From: Astrothelium macrocarpum
Lineage: Eukaryota > Ascomycota > Dothideomycetes > Trypetheliales > Trypetheliaceae
Assembly (NCBI GenBank): GCA_021030915.1
Contig: JAGEMR010000027.1
Location: 271,007 to 335,006, forward strand
DNA length: 64,000 bases
Reading direction: 5' to 3'
A program made the position numbers and the translations under genes. Below the pieces are notes generated by a model. It had not been told where the DNA came from. It made no database searches and saw nothing but the letters and a program-made list of their open reading frames with translations. Shown here piece by piece: positions 44,901 through 56,824 of this stretch (within the stretch, counting starts at the first letter, position 1; each line of letters starts with the position of its first letter).

Positions 44901-47900
44901 ACAGAACTGGAAGTCCTGGAGCAACTTGTATGGTACTCGGCAGGAATTGCTACAGAGATGGATATCAGTGATAAAGACATTCTTGCAATGGCTGGAGGCC
45001 CTACTCTGCGTGGCCAAATACTCTCTTCCTTGGGTGATCAGCGCCATGATCGATATCGACGGGAATCGTCAAAAGCACTCATCAAAGTGTTGAAAACCTC
45101 CAACCTCGCCAGCCAGTTTCTCATAGCCATTGCCCAGGAGAGGCAGACTTATGGATACCGTCAATCTTCGGTAAAAATCTCTCTAAAAACCGTTGGGAAT
45201 AACTTGGACAAGATCCACCGAGTTTACAATCAGTATCTGGAAATGCTCCGAGCGCTACTCACCACAGCTGAGTTTGATGAAGCCATTCCTGGAGTTGTCA
45301 GTCTTATATCGGAATTTGGCCTTGATCCGTGCTTCGCTTTTGAGATTGTTCGGCCTAGTCTGGCAGAGAAAATCACCCAAATGGACACAGCCATCAAAGA
45401 AGAGCGACGACAAGAAAAGGCCCGAAGGAACAGTATCGAGAAGCCGAAAGTCAATGGAGACGTCGAGATGAGTGAAGATGTGGCAAAGGCTGTATCGAGT
45501 TCAAGCTCCGGTGTCATTGAATCTTCGCCATTCAAAGTCGAAGATAACAAAAAGGATGAAGGGGAAGAAGGCGATGATGACGCTACTATGAAAGATGTTC
45601 CTTCATCATCAATCCAGGAATCAGGCCTGGCAGCTACCAGTGCTAAAGAACCTTGGCATCCAGTCCTGAAACCGCTTATTCACGAACTTCAACCAGTAGT
45701 CCGCTGTGATCTCAAGACCACAGGCTCCTTTGCCTTTTATGTTACTTTTTGGCAGCTCAGTGTCTACGACTTACTGGTTCCAACAAGCTCTTACCAGGAA
45801 GAATCTACCTCACTCCGTGGAAAAGTCGTCCAGATCAAAGCAGATCGTTCGGACGTTAGCACGGAGGGTATGCTGGAAAAGGAGAGGAAAGTCAAGGCTC
45901 TTACAGATCTTCAGGATCAGTTACGTGAAGAGATGAAGTCTCATGTCGAATCTTATCAACAGATTCGCAATCGCCTCTATCGTGAGAAAGACCATTGGTT
46001 CGCCGGACTGGACACCACTCGATCATCCCTTGATTCTTTAAACACGGCTTTACTTCAGGACTGTTTTTTCCCTCGACTTCTAATGTCACCTCTCGATGCT
46101 CAATACACGTACAAGATGATCTTTTATTTACATTCATCTGGCACCCCTGGTTTCCGAACAATGTTTTTGCTTGATAGCATGTTCAAAGAGAAACAGTTGA
46201 CCGCTTTGATGTTCAAATGTACATTCAGTGAGGCCGAAAACTTGGGACGTTTTCTCCATGAACTTCTCAAAGAGTTGAACAAGTGGCACGCTGACAGGTC
46301 TTACTATGAAAAGCAGGCTTTTGGTGCCAAGAAAGATTTACCTGGATTTGCCATCAAGATCTCACCAGAAAAGGGCATTGAGACTTTCCGGGAGTACGAA
46401 GACTTTAGAAGGGCATTGTTCAAGTGGCATCTCAATTTGAATGCCACGCTAAAGGCTTGCTTCAGCAGTGGCGAATACATGCGTACCAAGAATGCTATTT
46501 TGGTACTAAAGGCTATCCACATGGAATTTCCAAGGGTCACCTTCATGGGCAATGCACAACTTGGGTTGCTTTCTGGTTTGGCGAATGACGATCGTAAGGC
46601 AGATCTTAAGATGGCCGCCTCTACTTTACTGGGATCTTTCAAGAATAGGGAAAAATCCTGGGTCATGCCACAGGCATTCCATATCGTGAGTCACGAGCCG
46701 GACTTGATCTAAATTTCAATACTAACGAACACACAGAATGAGACAGCAGGGGGTGGAACACGGGGTTCCAGCCAAGCTCCATCAGCAAAACCCTCTACTC
46801 CTCAGCCTGGAGCACAGCAAGAGACTGGATCTGGGAGGAGTCTCAATGCATCGGCGCCGGATTTCAAGCCAAAATCGTCTTCACTGTCAGTATTCGAGCT
46901 TTCTTCTTCAACCACGGCAGTAACTAATCGACATTAGTCCAAACGGAACTTCACGCAAGACCCCAACGTCAGGTAAGGGTGATGCCGAAGATGGAGAGAT
47001 TGAGGACGAGAAATCCACAAAGACGCCCGTGGATGTTGTCCCGAAAAATGATGAGGGTGTGAAGGAGTCTTCTGAACTGCGACCAGATCCTAATCAAACA
47101 GAATCCAAAACTGCCGCTGCCGAGGACTCGGCACCCAAACCAAACGTACCTGCAACAACGAATGAGCCAAAGCAAACCATAGATCCGGGTGCAGAGAAGC
47201 CTGAAGCCGCACAAGCTCAAAAGCCGTCGACGCCTGCACCTTCAAAGCCACTATCCAGGCCTCCACAGGCTCCATCTATGCATGGGCGCACCCCACATCA
47301 ACTCCCGAATCGACCTGAGCAATCACCTCGACGAATACCTGACAGAGGTCCCGAACGCCTAAGAGACCAACAAGGCGGACGACGAGATAATCGAAATCTT
47401 CAAAGGGAAGACTATGGTAGGTTAGACAGGCCAGCCGACCTCAGTCGTAATCACACAAACGGTGAGGCCGCACGCCGTGAGCAGTCACCAAGTAGGAGAG
47501 GTCGACACACTCCAGAGCGGTCAACCCACCCTGATTATGGACGAAGTGATCGCCCTTCATCTGATGTGCGAGATAGACAAGGAGATTATGGTCCAAGGCC
47601 AATACAACGTGATAGTCGAGTGTCCGATCACCGATCCAGTGGACGCGTTCCCAGCGGATATGATCCGGGTCGTGAGCGACCATCAGATCATTCTCGAGAT
47701 TTTGTACCGCCTCCAGAAAAGAGAGCTCGCACAGCAGCTTCATCAATGGGGCCCCCAGCATCAAGTTCATCTCAACAAATGGATAATCGCGGTTATCAGC
47801 ATACAGATCGTGCAGCGCAAAGTCATCAGTCACAACCGCCTAGTCGATCTTCCTCTGATGCTCAACCCCCTGAGACTTCGAAACCACTTGATGATAGAGT

Positions 47901-49506
47901 AGGCATAAACCCAGAGCGGGCTGCCCTAATCAGTGGGGAAATGCATCAAGACTCACGACAACGTGACACACGTGATAGTATGAGGGATAGACCTCCAAGG
48001 ATGAATGAAAAGGATCGTCGTCCTTATGATGCTGAAGATCATCGTCGAGACCGTCAAGGCTATGATGCACCTTCCCATGCCATGCCTCCCAACAGTCGCG
48101 ATCGTCGTGAAGAAGTCGGTCCCCCACCATCTGGTCCACGCGGTGGTCGGCGCTCAGACCGTGAACTGTTCGAAGCTGGTATGGCACCTCGCTCGACAAA
48201 TGATCAGAGTGCTGGACGTCTGGCACAGGACTATCCGTCATCACGTTCTTCTCAAGACCCAAACTATGGGCGTCTTAACTCACAACCTGACGTGCCTTCT
48301 GGCCCTCGAGGACGAAATCCTTCTGTTGGTGGACGAGGAGGTCGTAACTTTACTGCTCCACAGCCTTCAATCAACACACGTCTTTCAAATAATGAAGGTA
48401 GTGTATCCAGTCCGGCAACGCAATCACCTTCTCAAACGCGAAACCAAACACCGTCGAGACCTTACCGCGACCGCAACTCACAAACTGAGCGTCCTCCACC
48501 CACGACGCCAAGTTCTACTGCACAAACTCCTCCAGGAAATGCTACTGGAGCCGGAGACCTTGCTGGTGTTCATCCTAGCCGCCTAGGACGCGTCCAACCC
48601 TCTCCTATCCGCACCGACGCGCCCTCATTTCCACATCCGCCTCAACAATCTCCAGCTTCCGGCTCCGGTATGCCGCCACCATCCGGACCGCGAATGCAGC
48701 AACAACAGCAACACAGCCCGGGACAGTCGCACCACTCAAACAATCCCGATAGCGGTCACTCCTCCAACGCTACCAACAACACTACCAACCGCAACGCCCC
48801 TCCCACAGGCCCAACACCCGACCGCCAACGCACCGCCGACGCCCGCAAATTCGCCGGCGTCCAAGACCTCCTCACCAGCACCAACCCGTCCTCCACCCCT
48901 GCATCCTCCTCCGCCGGCGGCGCCGGCTCCGTCTCCATCCGCGGCCAAGCATCCACATCCGCCCGCCCCGCGCCCCCAACCGGCCCTCCGCGCCGCGCCA
49001 GCAGCGGCCCGGCAACCGCGGACTCGCTCCCGCCTCGGCCCGAGCTCCCCAGCCAGCGCGGCGAGCTCTTCCCCGGCCGCAGCGGGCCCGACGACTTCCG
49101 CCGCTCGGCGCGCGGACCGTCGTCGTCGTCGGCGCCGGGGCCGAGGGGCTTTCCTGCTCCGGGCGAGCGCGAGCATCAGCATCGCGGGGAGCGCAAGGGG
49201 CCGATGGGCGGGTTCGAGCAGCGGAGGGGACCGCCGCCGCCGCCACCGCCGCCTCCGCAGATGGGTGGGGGGATGATGGAGCATGGGTATGGTGGGGGGT
49301 GGGGTGGGGAAGGGAGGAATGGGGAGGGTAGGATGAGAGGGTCGTTTGGAAGTGGTGGGGGGATGGGGGATGCGAGGAGGGATGATAGGGAGAGGGAGAG
49401 GGAACGCGAGAGGGAGCGCGAGAGGGAGAGGGGGAGGGAGGGGAGGAAGAGGAGGGGTGAGGAGGGGGTGCATGGGGATGGGAAGAGGTCGAGACGGTCG
49501 GGGTAG
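41907..49506 (+). CDS. THO2: THO2, scaffold subunit of the THO/TREX complex
   Basis: Three exons: 41907-46685, 46737-46885 and 46938-49506; about 2498 residues. Order: a disordered Pro/Asn/Arg-rich N-terminus; a very long helical scaffold with segments typical of Tho2 (FFKLRFYSSEAR-like region, YRYYWEHW, FFPRLLMSPLDAQYTYKMIFYLH, LGRFLHELLKELNKWH, FHLNL-like FKWHLNLNATLKACF); then a 900-residue disordered tail rich in Arg, Asp, Ser and Pro that ends in an RERERE run and KRSRRSG. Role: nuclear mRNP assembly, transcription elongation and R-loop suppression. Intron 1 (GTGAGT, ATACTAAC, ACACAG) is clear. The second donor is less clear: phase requires GTCAGT at 46886, a weak site, since the nearby GTATTC at 46890 breaks frame. 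Purine skew and GC rise strongly over the last 600 bases. Confidence 0.9.
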
Positions 49507-50401
49507 TGGTGGAGGGTTGAGATTCTGGTTGGGGGAGGGAAGATGAGTCGGTGGGAGAGGTCGAGATGTGAGCGGGATGGATGGGAGAGCTCCTTGTATG
49601 CAAGCTTAGGCTTGAGGTTGAGCTGAGGAGTTGAGGTTTCTTTATGCACATTGGGAGTTATGCTGCATTAGGCGGTGTGTTGGGGTGCTGATGCATTTCT
49701 GAGGCGTTGATACTTTGTCATCTGAAAACAGCCAAGGTTTGAAATTGTGCTGTGCTTATATTATTTAAAGTCGGAAGGTGAGAGCATCTTCCAATAGCAT
49801 CATAGAACTTTATGTACTGCCCTTTAGGCCTCAAATTGAGCGATCTTCTTTGCACATTTTCTGGTGGTCTGTAGTTCTTCCCCTGAAGGAAGTACAAACA
49901 TCGTCGTACGCTCAAGTGTTGCTCAGTACCAACTAAAGATTTACAAGACCATTAACCTCACAACTTGTGAACCCACACTTTCCTCCCTTTTCCTATCAAT
50001 ACAACCACCACCACAGTCACCATCAAGTCGGGAAGCAATCCTTCCAATCCCGTGCTTGCATAAGAGACGCGAGAAAAAAGAAAAGAGAAGAAAGGGATGA
50101 AGAAAAACGAGTATTTCACGTTGTACACTAGCAAACTTTAGACAGAGGAAGAGCAATTGCAAAAACCCCAACTCCGATTACCAGTAAAAAAATCAATGAC
50201 ACCACCAATATCAAACCAACTTCGCCAATGCGAGGCCAGGAACAATGCTCAAGGAGCTCCTCCAGCAAACATCTCTTCCCAACCCCTGAATACATCTTAA
50301 TGGTCCCCAAGACACGACTGACTCTGTTGGAAACAATGCGCAGCAGAGACTGACGCCAGACAGAGGATCAACGAGCCAAATACCCGCAGTCCTAGCTCGA
50401 G
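49507..50401. other. Convergent intergenic region
   Basis: About 0.9 kb between the ends of THO2 (plus) and the broken NLR gene (minus). Continues the purine-rich tract for about 60 bases. No gene seen. Confidence 0.6.
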
Positions 50402-53400
50402 TCACTGTGGTGGTTTTTTCTCACGCATCCGACTACGTATCCTTCCCCACACAGTGCTTGATTGACGTCTTTTGTAAAGGTTGGAAGTACCACCATTTCG
50501 AGTCGGTGATGAAGAAATATTCTCCACAGGACTCAGGAGATCAGATTCGATGTGGCTTTGCGGACTGTTGGTTTCTGATCCGGGAGTCATGTCCGAATGA
50601 TCAATAGCTTCTGCGCGATATTTCGCCAACGTCCTCTCCGACATCAATCGGCTTGGGTGATCCTCGTGCAAACTTACTTTTCTGATTTCAACAACATATT
50701 CAAGTAATTCAATTGCTCTCTGCTTTCGCCCCATTGCATGACATGCCTGGGCTAGCATATGCTGTGAAGCTAGCAAGTCGGAATGGTCTTTTGGTTGCGT
50801 TTTTCTTCTACATTTAATAACATATTCGAACAGTCTCATCGCTTTTTTGGTCTGACCATCAATCAAATATGCCCTAGCCAATTCGTGCTCTGAATTGAGG
50901 CGGTGCGAATGGTCTTCTGATTGCTCTTTTCTTTGAATCTTAACAACATATTCAAACAACTGTATCGCTTTTTCGACCTGATCATTCTCCAGATATGCTC
51001 TAGCCAATTCGTGCTCTGAATTGAGGCGGTCCGGATGGTCTTCTGATTGCTTTTTTTTTTTGAATTTCAACAACATGTTCAAGCAACTGTATCGCTTTTC
51101 TGATCTGACCATCCTGCAAGTATGCTCGAGCCAACTCGTTTTCTGAACCTAGGCGGTTCAAATCGTCTGCAGGTAAGTTTTTGTCAAATTCACGATGTTT
51201 TTCAAGTAACCCTATAGCTTCTTGGATTTGGCCATTTGTCAGATATGCTTCAGCGAGCTCAAGTTCTGTTACCAGTCGATTCGGGTCGTCTTCTTTGAGC
51301 GTCTTTTGTACTGATAAACCATGTTGCAACAAGTTGATGGCCTCCTCCGCACGTCCCTGTCTGCGATAACCCCTTGCTAAATAGTATTGTATCGCAAGCC
51401 GTGTTTGATCCCCTTCGTCAAGATGCTTCTCTGCATAACAGTTGAAGGATTCTTCCAGCCATGTAACCGCTTCGATATGCCTTCCATCCTGACAAAAGCA
51501 TGTTCCGATACTCAGGCATAGCACGCTCCGTGCCCCCGTCTCTTGTCCTTTTCCTTCTTGACACAGCCGCACCGCATGGGGTAAATACAGGTTCCACAAT
51601 TGGCGCGTTTCATAACACACGTTGGGGAACACCCTATTGACTTGATCCATAGCCTGAGCCGTGATCTGGGCTACAAGACCGCGGTCCTCAACCCAATTCC
51701 TCAATACAAAATGAACCAAACTGTGCATGTCGTAAATCTCACTGTCGACGCGCGAGGAGAGAAAGGAGTATGCACAAAGAGTTCCGACGGCTCTAACCGT
51801 TTGCTCTTTCGATTGTAACTGCGGAAGCATCGAGTGCGGTACTGCTCTTGGCTCAACACATGACAAAAACTTCAGTAGGTCTGCAGCAGCGGTATCGTGC
51901 CTTCGAATTTGCTCCAGCGATATTCTCAACGTCATTGCGACTGCATTTGCGGATTTAGCATATCGTGTGTTATCGCGGAACTCCTGATTGAGAAGACTCG
52001 CAAAGGTCTGTGGTGTGGTTTGTAGTAGTTTTAGATATTGTGCAAGAGAGATTTTGTTGTTGTTGATGTAGGATGTTGCCTGCTTAATCGCCAACGGGAG
52101 CGAATGCAATTCGTCGAGGAGACGGTCTGCAGTTGCAGTATCATGAGCCAGATCTTTCTGAATTAGTAGACCCTCAAGAAACTGCCTTGTTTCACTGCGG
52201 TTCATCTCTTTCAATTCAATGACTCCTTGGTCCGCTAAAGGAACAGCGATCTTTAAATGACGAGTCGTGATTAAGATCAGCCCACCCTCACGCTGCGGTA
52301 GGTAATCTGTAAGTCCTTCAGAATTTCCAGAGCAGTCCTCGAAGAGTAGTTGTTCATCATCGGCATTGTCCAGTACGAAGAGCCACTTTCCGGCACTTTT
52401 AGAGCTTAAATAAGACTTTACCAGCTGTTTTGCATCGATATTTTGTTTATCTTGCTCTCGGATCGGCAAATCTTTTAGGATATCATCACAGGCCTGTTGG
52501 AAACTTTCTGCGCTCAAAGCAGAAACCCAGAAGATTGAATGATCTGGATGATTTTGCTTCAAAGTATAGACGAATTGAAGGGCTACTTGGGTCTTTCCAA
52601 TGCTACCAAGACCAACGAGGGACATTACTCGGCAGTCCTGTCTAATTAGCAGCCTTTGGGTTAACGTCTCAAGCACGGCGCTGCGGCCTATAAAACTTTG
52701 GTTGCGCAGGAAGGGGATGTAGTAAAGTGGTGTACGCCTTTCTTCTGCTACAACATCAGTATCATCTACATATAGTATGGAGCTCATTGCGACTACACAC
52801 CGCTTGCCAGAGGGTCATTTATTGTGCGTGCCTGCGTCACCTCTGCCTCTGGGATTATCGAGGGCACTTCCTTCGCATATGCTGCTGCTGTCCCTGCTGC
52901 GTAAGGCTGCCACTTCTTGTTTTTGTGCGAGTCGGCGTAATCACAAATTCCGCGTATAACGAGACAAGGAAAACTATTCATGAGGCCGGCAGCCTCCATC
53001 TCGAAACACATCACGCCACCGAATTGGGCACTCAAATTGTCCCTCTCCAATCCACTTCTCATGACTTGATTACCGGACGCGATGGTTCCAAAATGTACAG
53101 CAATTTCTTCACTTGTTCGCTCCTCCCGATGGATCATCCTGGCCGCATCGCAAGATTGACATGTTGGTCCACGCGCATGCTTGTACGCCGCTTCGAATAA
53201 GACGTCGTCCCCAGCATTCAAACGAGTGAAATCAGGGAGACCACTCAGCTTCCTCAGGTATTCTGAAACCTTGCTTTTCGATCGACGTCTCAACGCCTGC
53301 GACTTCGAAACCGCGCTAGGAGTATCGAGGGAGGTGAGTTTAGATGTCCTGTTCGTTCAAAGCCGTCCGGTTTGGACTTTCCAAAGTCATATTGTACCAC

Positions 53401-53760
53401 ACCGCCAAAATTCCCATACGGTTTCCCAACAACGACATCTCCTAATCGAATATCTGTCTCTTCACTTGGAACGCCACCTCCAATCCCAACCATAAGTCCG
53501 AAGCGAATGCCTTTGAATGTCGCCTTGAGCTGAGTAGCAACGACTGCCGCTGGACTGTGCCCTATTCGCCCTGCCGGTAGACACACAACCACAACATTGT
53601 GTCCGCTAATTGATCCCAACGAGTACACGTTTTCGTCATTCTCGATTTGTCCTAGATCTTCATGTTCCTCATCAAACATCTCTTGCGCTGCTGCCAACTC
53701 ATCAGAAAGCGCACATATCCATCCCACTGTGTACTCGTGGCGTGCAAGTCGGGTAGCCAT
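50402..53760 (-). pseudogene. Fungal NLR: PNP/UDP phosphorylase - NB-ARC - TPR, with two frameshifts
   Basis: Minus strand. Segment 1 from 53760 is a purine-nucleoside-phosphorylase-like domain (YTVGWICALSDELAAAQ, VGIGGGVPSEETDIRLGD). At about 53311-53316 the frame shifts by two bases (an extra GC in GCGCGG). The domain then goes on in the new frame (HFGTIASGNQVM, FEMEAAGLMNSFPCLVIRGICDYAD). An apparent TAG at 52795 lies in a 56-base intron (52800-52745, GTGTGT..GTAGCAG), which joins to NB-ARC: FIGRSAVL, Walker A GLGSIGKT, Walker B LFVLDNAD, ITTRH, GLPLA-like LHSLPLAIK. TPR repeats follow. At 51051-51061 an 11-T run shifts frame once more; the TPRs continue to 50402. Intact relatives are allorecognition and cell-death receptors. 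The gene is a pseudogene unless the indels are assembly errors. Confidence 0.82.
50874..51126 (-). repeat. 126-bp TPR coding repeats, two near-identical copies
   Basis: Units starting at 50874 and 51000 share long identical runs and are exactly 126 bases (42 residues) apart. The next, more diverged unit begins 127 bases on, at 51127. The unit with the extra base contains the 11-T run. Each unit encodes LxSExELARAYLxDGQxxKAIxLxEYVVxI-type TPR helices. High identity between repeats is typical of fungal NLR recognition domains. Confidence 0.85.
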
Positions 53761-55044
53761 CGAAATTGGCCTCCTGGCGTGATGTTCAGAAAGGAAACGT
53801 TAAAATATCGTAGAATGTTCGGACAGAGTGCTCGCTAAAGAGAAGATATTGGCAATGCGAGCATCATTGCTCAGCCTTCTATTGAAGGTGTATTCCGCCG
53901 TTATCAGGGACGGTCCAGCTGGGGATGGCCCGGCATACGCGAGGTCATCATATTATTGGTCAGCCTTGCAACGAACGTCCCAAGACGAAGACGTTACGCG
54001 TGACGCTTGAAAAAGCAAAAGCACCTCAGCTGAGTGAAGGTGCAGCCAATGGCCAACATTCTCTCGTGTGTCGCTAGCCAAGGTGGAGGAGAAGCGAAGG
54101 CGTTGCGCTTGGTGGAGAACATGGTGTTGTTTCAATCGTGTGGAGGGCTCGCAAAGGTCACGGAGTGTGTCAATTTTGCTCAGCGCATGCTCGACAGTGG
54201 GATTAAGTGGTCCAACGAGATATCAGACGGAGGAACAAACGCATGAAATATCGCGTTTGTTTTGAAAATTTGTAAATATAAAGTCAGAGGAGTCAAGGCT
54301 GAAGCTCATGCCGGGGGATGCAGATATGGAAGGTTAGGGCACTAAAGGGTAAGTGAATGGATCATCTAATCAATTTCTTTCCACTCTCAAACCCTATCTC
54401 CTCCCTACTTTCAGTTTTAAAATTGAGCTCCAGCCACATCATTTTTGTTGAGGTAGCCCAAAACCTACCAGTCCTGCCTGGGCACTCTATCTACGTTATC
54501 CGATTTCGTAACTTGATTGTCGTCCCCTCCTCTTCCAACCCTTTCTTTTTTTGCTATCACTACAAAATGAAGGGAATTCACTCCATACATTATATCTCAG
54601 TGCCCGATAATCATGCAAAGTACGGTTACCTCCAGCCATCTGATATCGTCCTTTTACATCCTAATGTAAATACCTACCAATCTTCAAAGGCTCACTGGAG
54701 ATGCAATCTTTTCCCTGCTCTAACTGTTGCAATTTGTTCCACAAAGCTATGAACATTGCAAACTGTGGAGGTGCAATCGCTATCGGATTCTGTCCTTCAT
54801 GCTCCTTGCAAGCAGCTATACTGTGCCGCTGCCATAGGCTTCAGAGTTGAAATAATCGACCGGGGCGCTTATACATTGCCTTCCATATCTTCAAAGGTAC
54901 GTGTGTATCTTGGCCGTTGAAGACAGCGCTCGAAAGTCAGTTTTAGGATATTAAAGAAATTGATATTCATACCCGAGCTTTCCTGAAGCTTTCCAGTGAA
55001 TTGATGAATCCATGTCTGCCTCAAATATCTGATCAAGCGGGATT
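53761..55044. other. Intergenic
   Basis: About 1.3 kb between the NLR start and the 3' end of the oxygenase gene. Frames at 53828-54752 are short and unconserved. AT-rich at 54240-54560. Nothing recognised. Confidence 0.55.
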
Positions 55045-56137
55045 TCAAGCAGCATTTCTGGTCAACGGCACATTCACAGAGGCTTCCATGGCTTCTTTCT
55101 TCGCTTTCAGAGCGGCAAAGTTCCGATTCATGGCATTTCTGTTGAATTCCTCTCCCGTCACCATGGCATATTTCTTCAAAGGTCCTTGAATTGTTGCGCT
55201 TTTACCTTTCATTCATCAGCAAACTCAGTTATGCAAGTTGAATGCCTCAACACTTACATGGTTGATTAAAAAAGGCCATGCTGTATCGGTCTCCCAAATA
55301 GTCATGTTCCACATCAATTGGTGGGATCACCCGGTGAAAGGTGCTCTTGAAACGGTCATCGGACCAGCTCATGAGGAGGTCCCCGATATTGCAAACAATA
55401 TCTCCAAGGTCAAACTCAATCTTCGTCCATGTGTCGCCAATGCCAAACTCTGTGACCACTTCTCTTCCAGGGCAAATCTCCAATCCGCTCTGGCCAGGTC
55501 GCTGAAACAGAAGCGTTAGAAAATCCCAATCAGCATGCGCGCCAGCACGAAAGTAGCCCTTAGGCACAGGTGAGCCTCTCTCAACCGCAGGATAATGCAG
55601 CAGTCGAAGTACGGTTTGGCAGTCCGCTCTCGATGCGTCATGAGCCTTGATGAACACATCATCAGGCATGCCCAATCCACGCGCAAAGCATAGCATCAGC
55701 TTCTCGGATACCTCCTGCAAATGATACATGAATTGCTTTGCAGTGCTCTTGAAATCAGGCAGCGAGGGGTCCTCTACCCACATGCCCTCCATATTAGCTC
55801 CAAATTGCAGTTGGTATGATTCTTTCATGTCTGGTCTACCAGTTGAAGGTCGCACTTGTCCATTCTTCTCCCATCCTACGTTTTTGGGCGACCATGGGAC
55901 AGTTGCTTTGACGGAGTCGGGAAGGTAGAAGAAGGCTTCCGATTGAGCGAACATGGCTTCAATTTCGGCAATGGCAATGCCAGTGTCAATAATGGAGAAG
56001 AATCCATCGGTCTCGGCTGCGTGGACAATCTGGGCGGTAATCTCTTCAACGCGAACATCAAAATCGTGGAGAGAGACCTTTGGGATTGCGCGATTGCGGT
56101 AGTAAGTTTTTGGCCCCTGATTAGTCATACTCGACAT
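55045..56137 (-). CDS. 2-oxoglutarate/Fe(II)-dependent dioxygenase (IPNS-like)
   Basis: Two exons on the minus strand: 56137-55258 and 55205-55045; 346 residues. The intron has GTAAGT and ends AATGAAAG. The N-terminal DIOX_N part (IPKVSLHDF, ETDGFFSIIDTGI) leads to a double-stranded beta-helix. The iron ligands are in AHADWDFLTLL (H and D) and STFHRV (second H), and the 2-oxoglutarate pair is RYSMAFF (R and S). The second exon supplies IQGPLKKYAMVTGEEF, the usual C-terminal helix. Fungal members oxidise a wide range of small molecules, often flavonoid-like or secondary metabolites. Substrate unknown. All catalytic residues are present and the length is normal. Alternative acceptor sites close by give stops or wrong frame. 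Confidence 0.9.
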
Positions 56138-56824
56138 GGTAGGTAAAGACTTTTGCTCCGATACCTATAGGACAGGCCTTGCTTGGCCTCTCAAAGACTG
56201 TACAGTATAAGAGCGCATCGTGAGTGGCTTTGGTTTCAATACCTAGCTATCAACCATTCCAAGAGAGTTGGTAAAGGTATTACGGTATACCCTTATCTTC
56301 TTGTGATTGCAAGGCGGAGCTTTTCGTCACTCATGCAGCTTGCATAAATATCATTGGTCGACCGTGGAACCGATGCAACGAGACTATGCGAACGTTATCA
56401 TCTCGCGACTCATATCTCATTTCATAAGCCATATATACAAGAAGCGTTCTGTAGGTAAGAGTCTAGAAAATGTTATGCCTTGTTACAGGCTCCATGTGTT
56501 CTGCCTGGCTGGCAATTGTATTTGGAGCAATGATTTGATGACCGTTCTTGGATGGCAGTGGCTCAAGCACTTATCCAGGCCGTAGGCAATATTCATTTGG
56601 ATCCTTAAAACGGGATGTAGGACTGCACAGAGACCGGCTGGACTGACACGCTCAAATTGATCAGAGAAAATTGTACATATGGCAATCTATTACTCCGATG
56701 CAAGACTGACTTGGATTTTATGGAAAGACTTTACAATCGATTACTCCTAGATAATTCCATTGACATAACATCCAAGTTTCGATCCAGCTATGTGACTAGT
56801 GACAAGAATTTCTTAAACGACACT
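56138..56824. other. Intergenic, oxygenase promoter side
   Basis: About 0.7 kb between the oxygenase start and the stop of the MDR gene, both minus strand. No gene seen. Confidence 0.55.

Noticed and set aside
47462..48586. Plus-strand frames within the THO2 tail in other phases
   Set aside because: They lie inside the continuous THO2 frame, whose Arg/Asp-rich tail is typical of the family; the alternatives have no support.
48736..49651. Long minus-strand Pro/Ser-rich frames opposite the THO2 3' end
   Set aside because: They follow from the extreme purine skew of the coding strand. No family pattern, no splice structure, and the plus strand is a clear THO2 tail.
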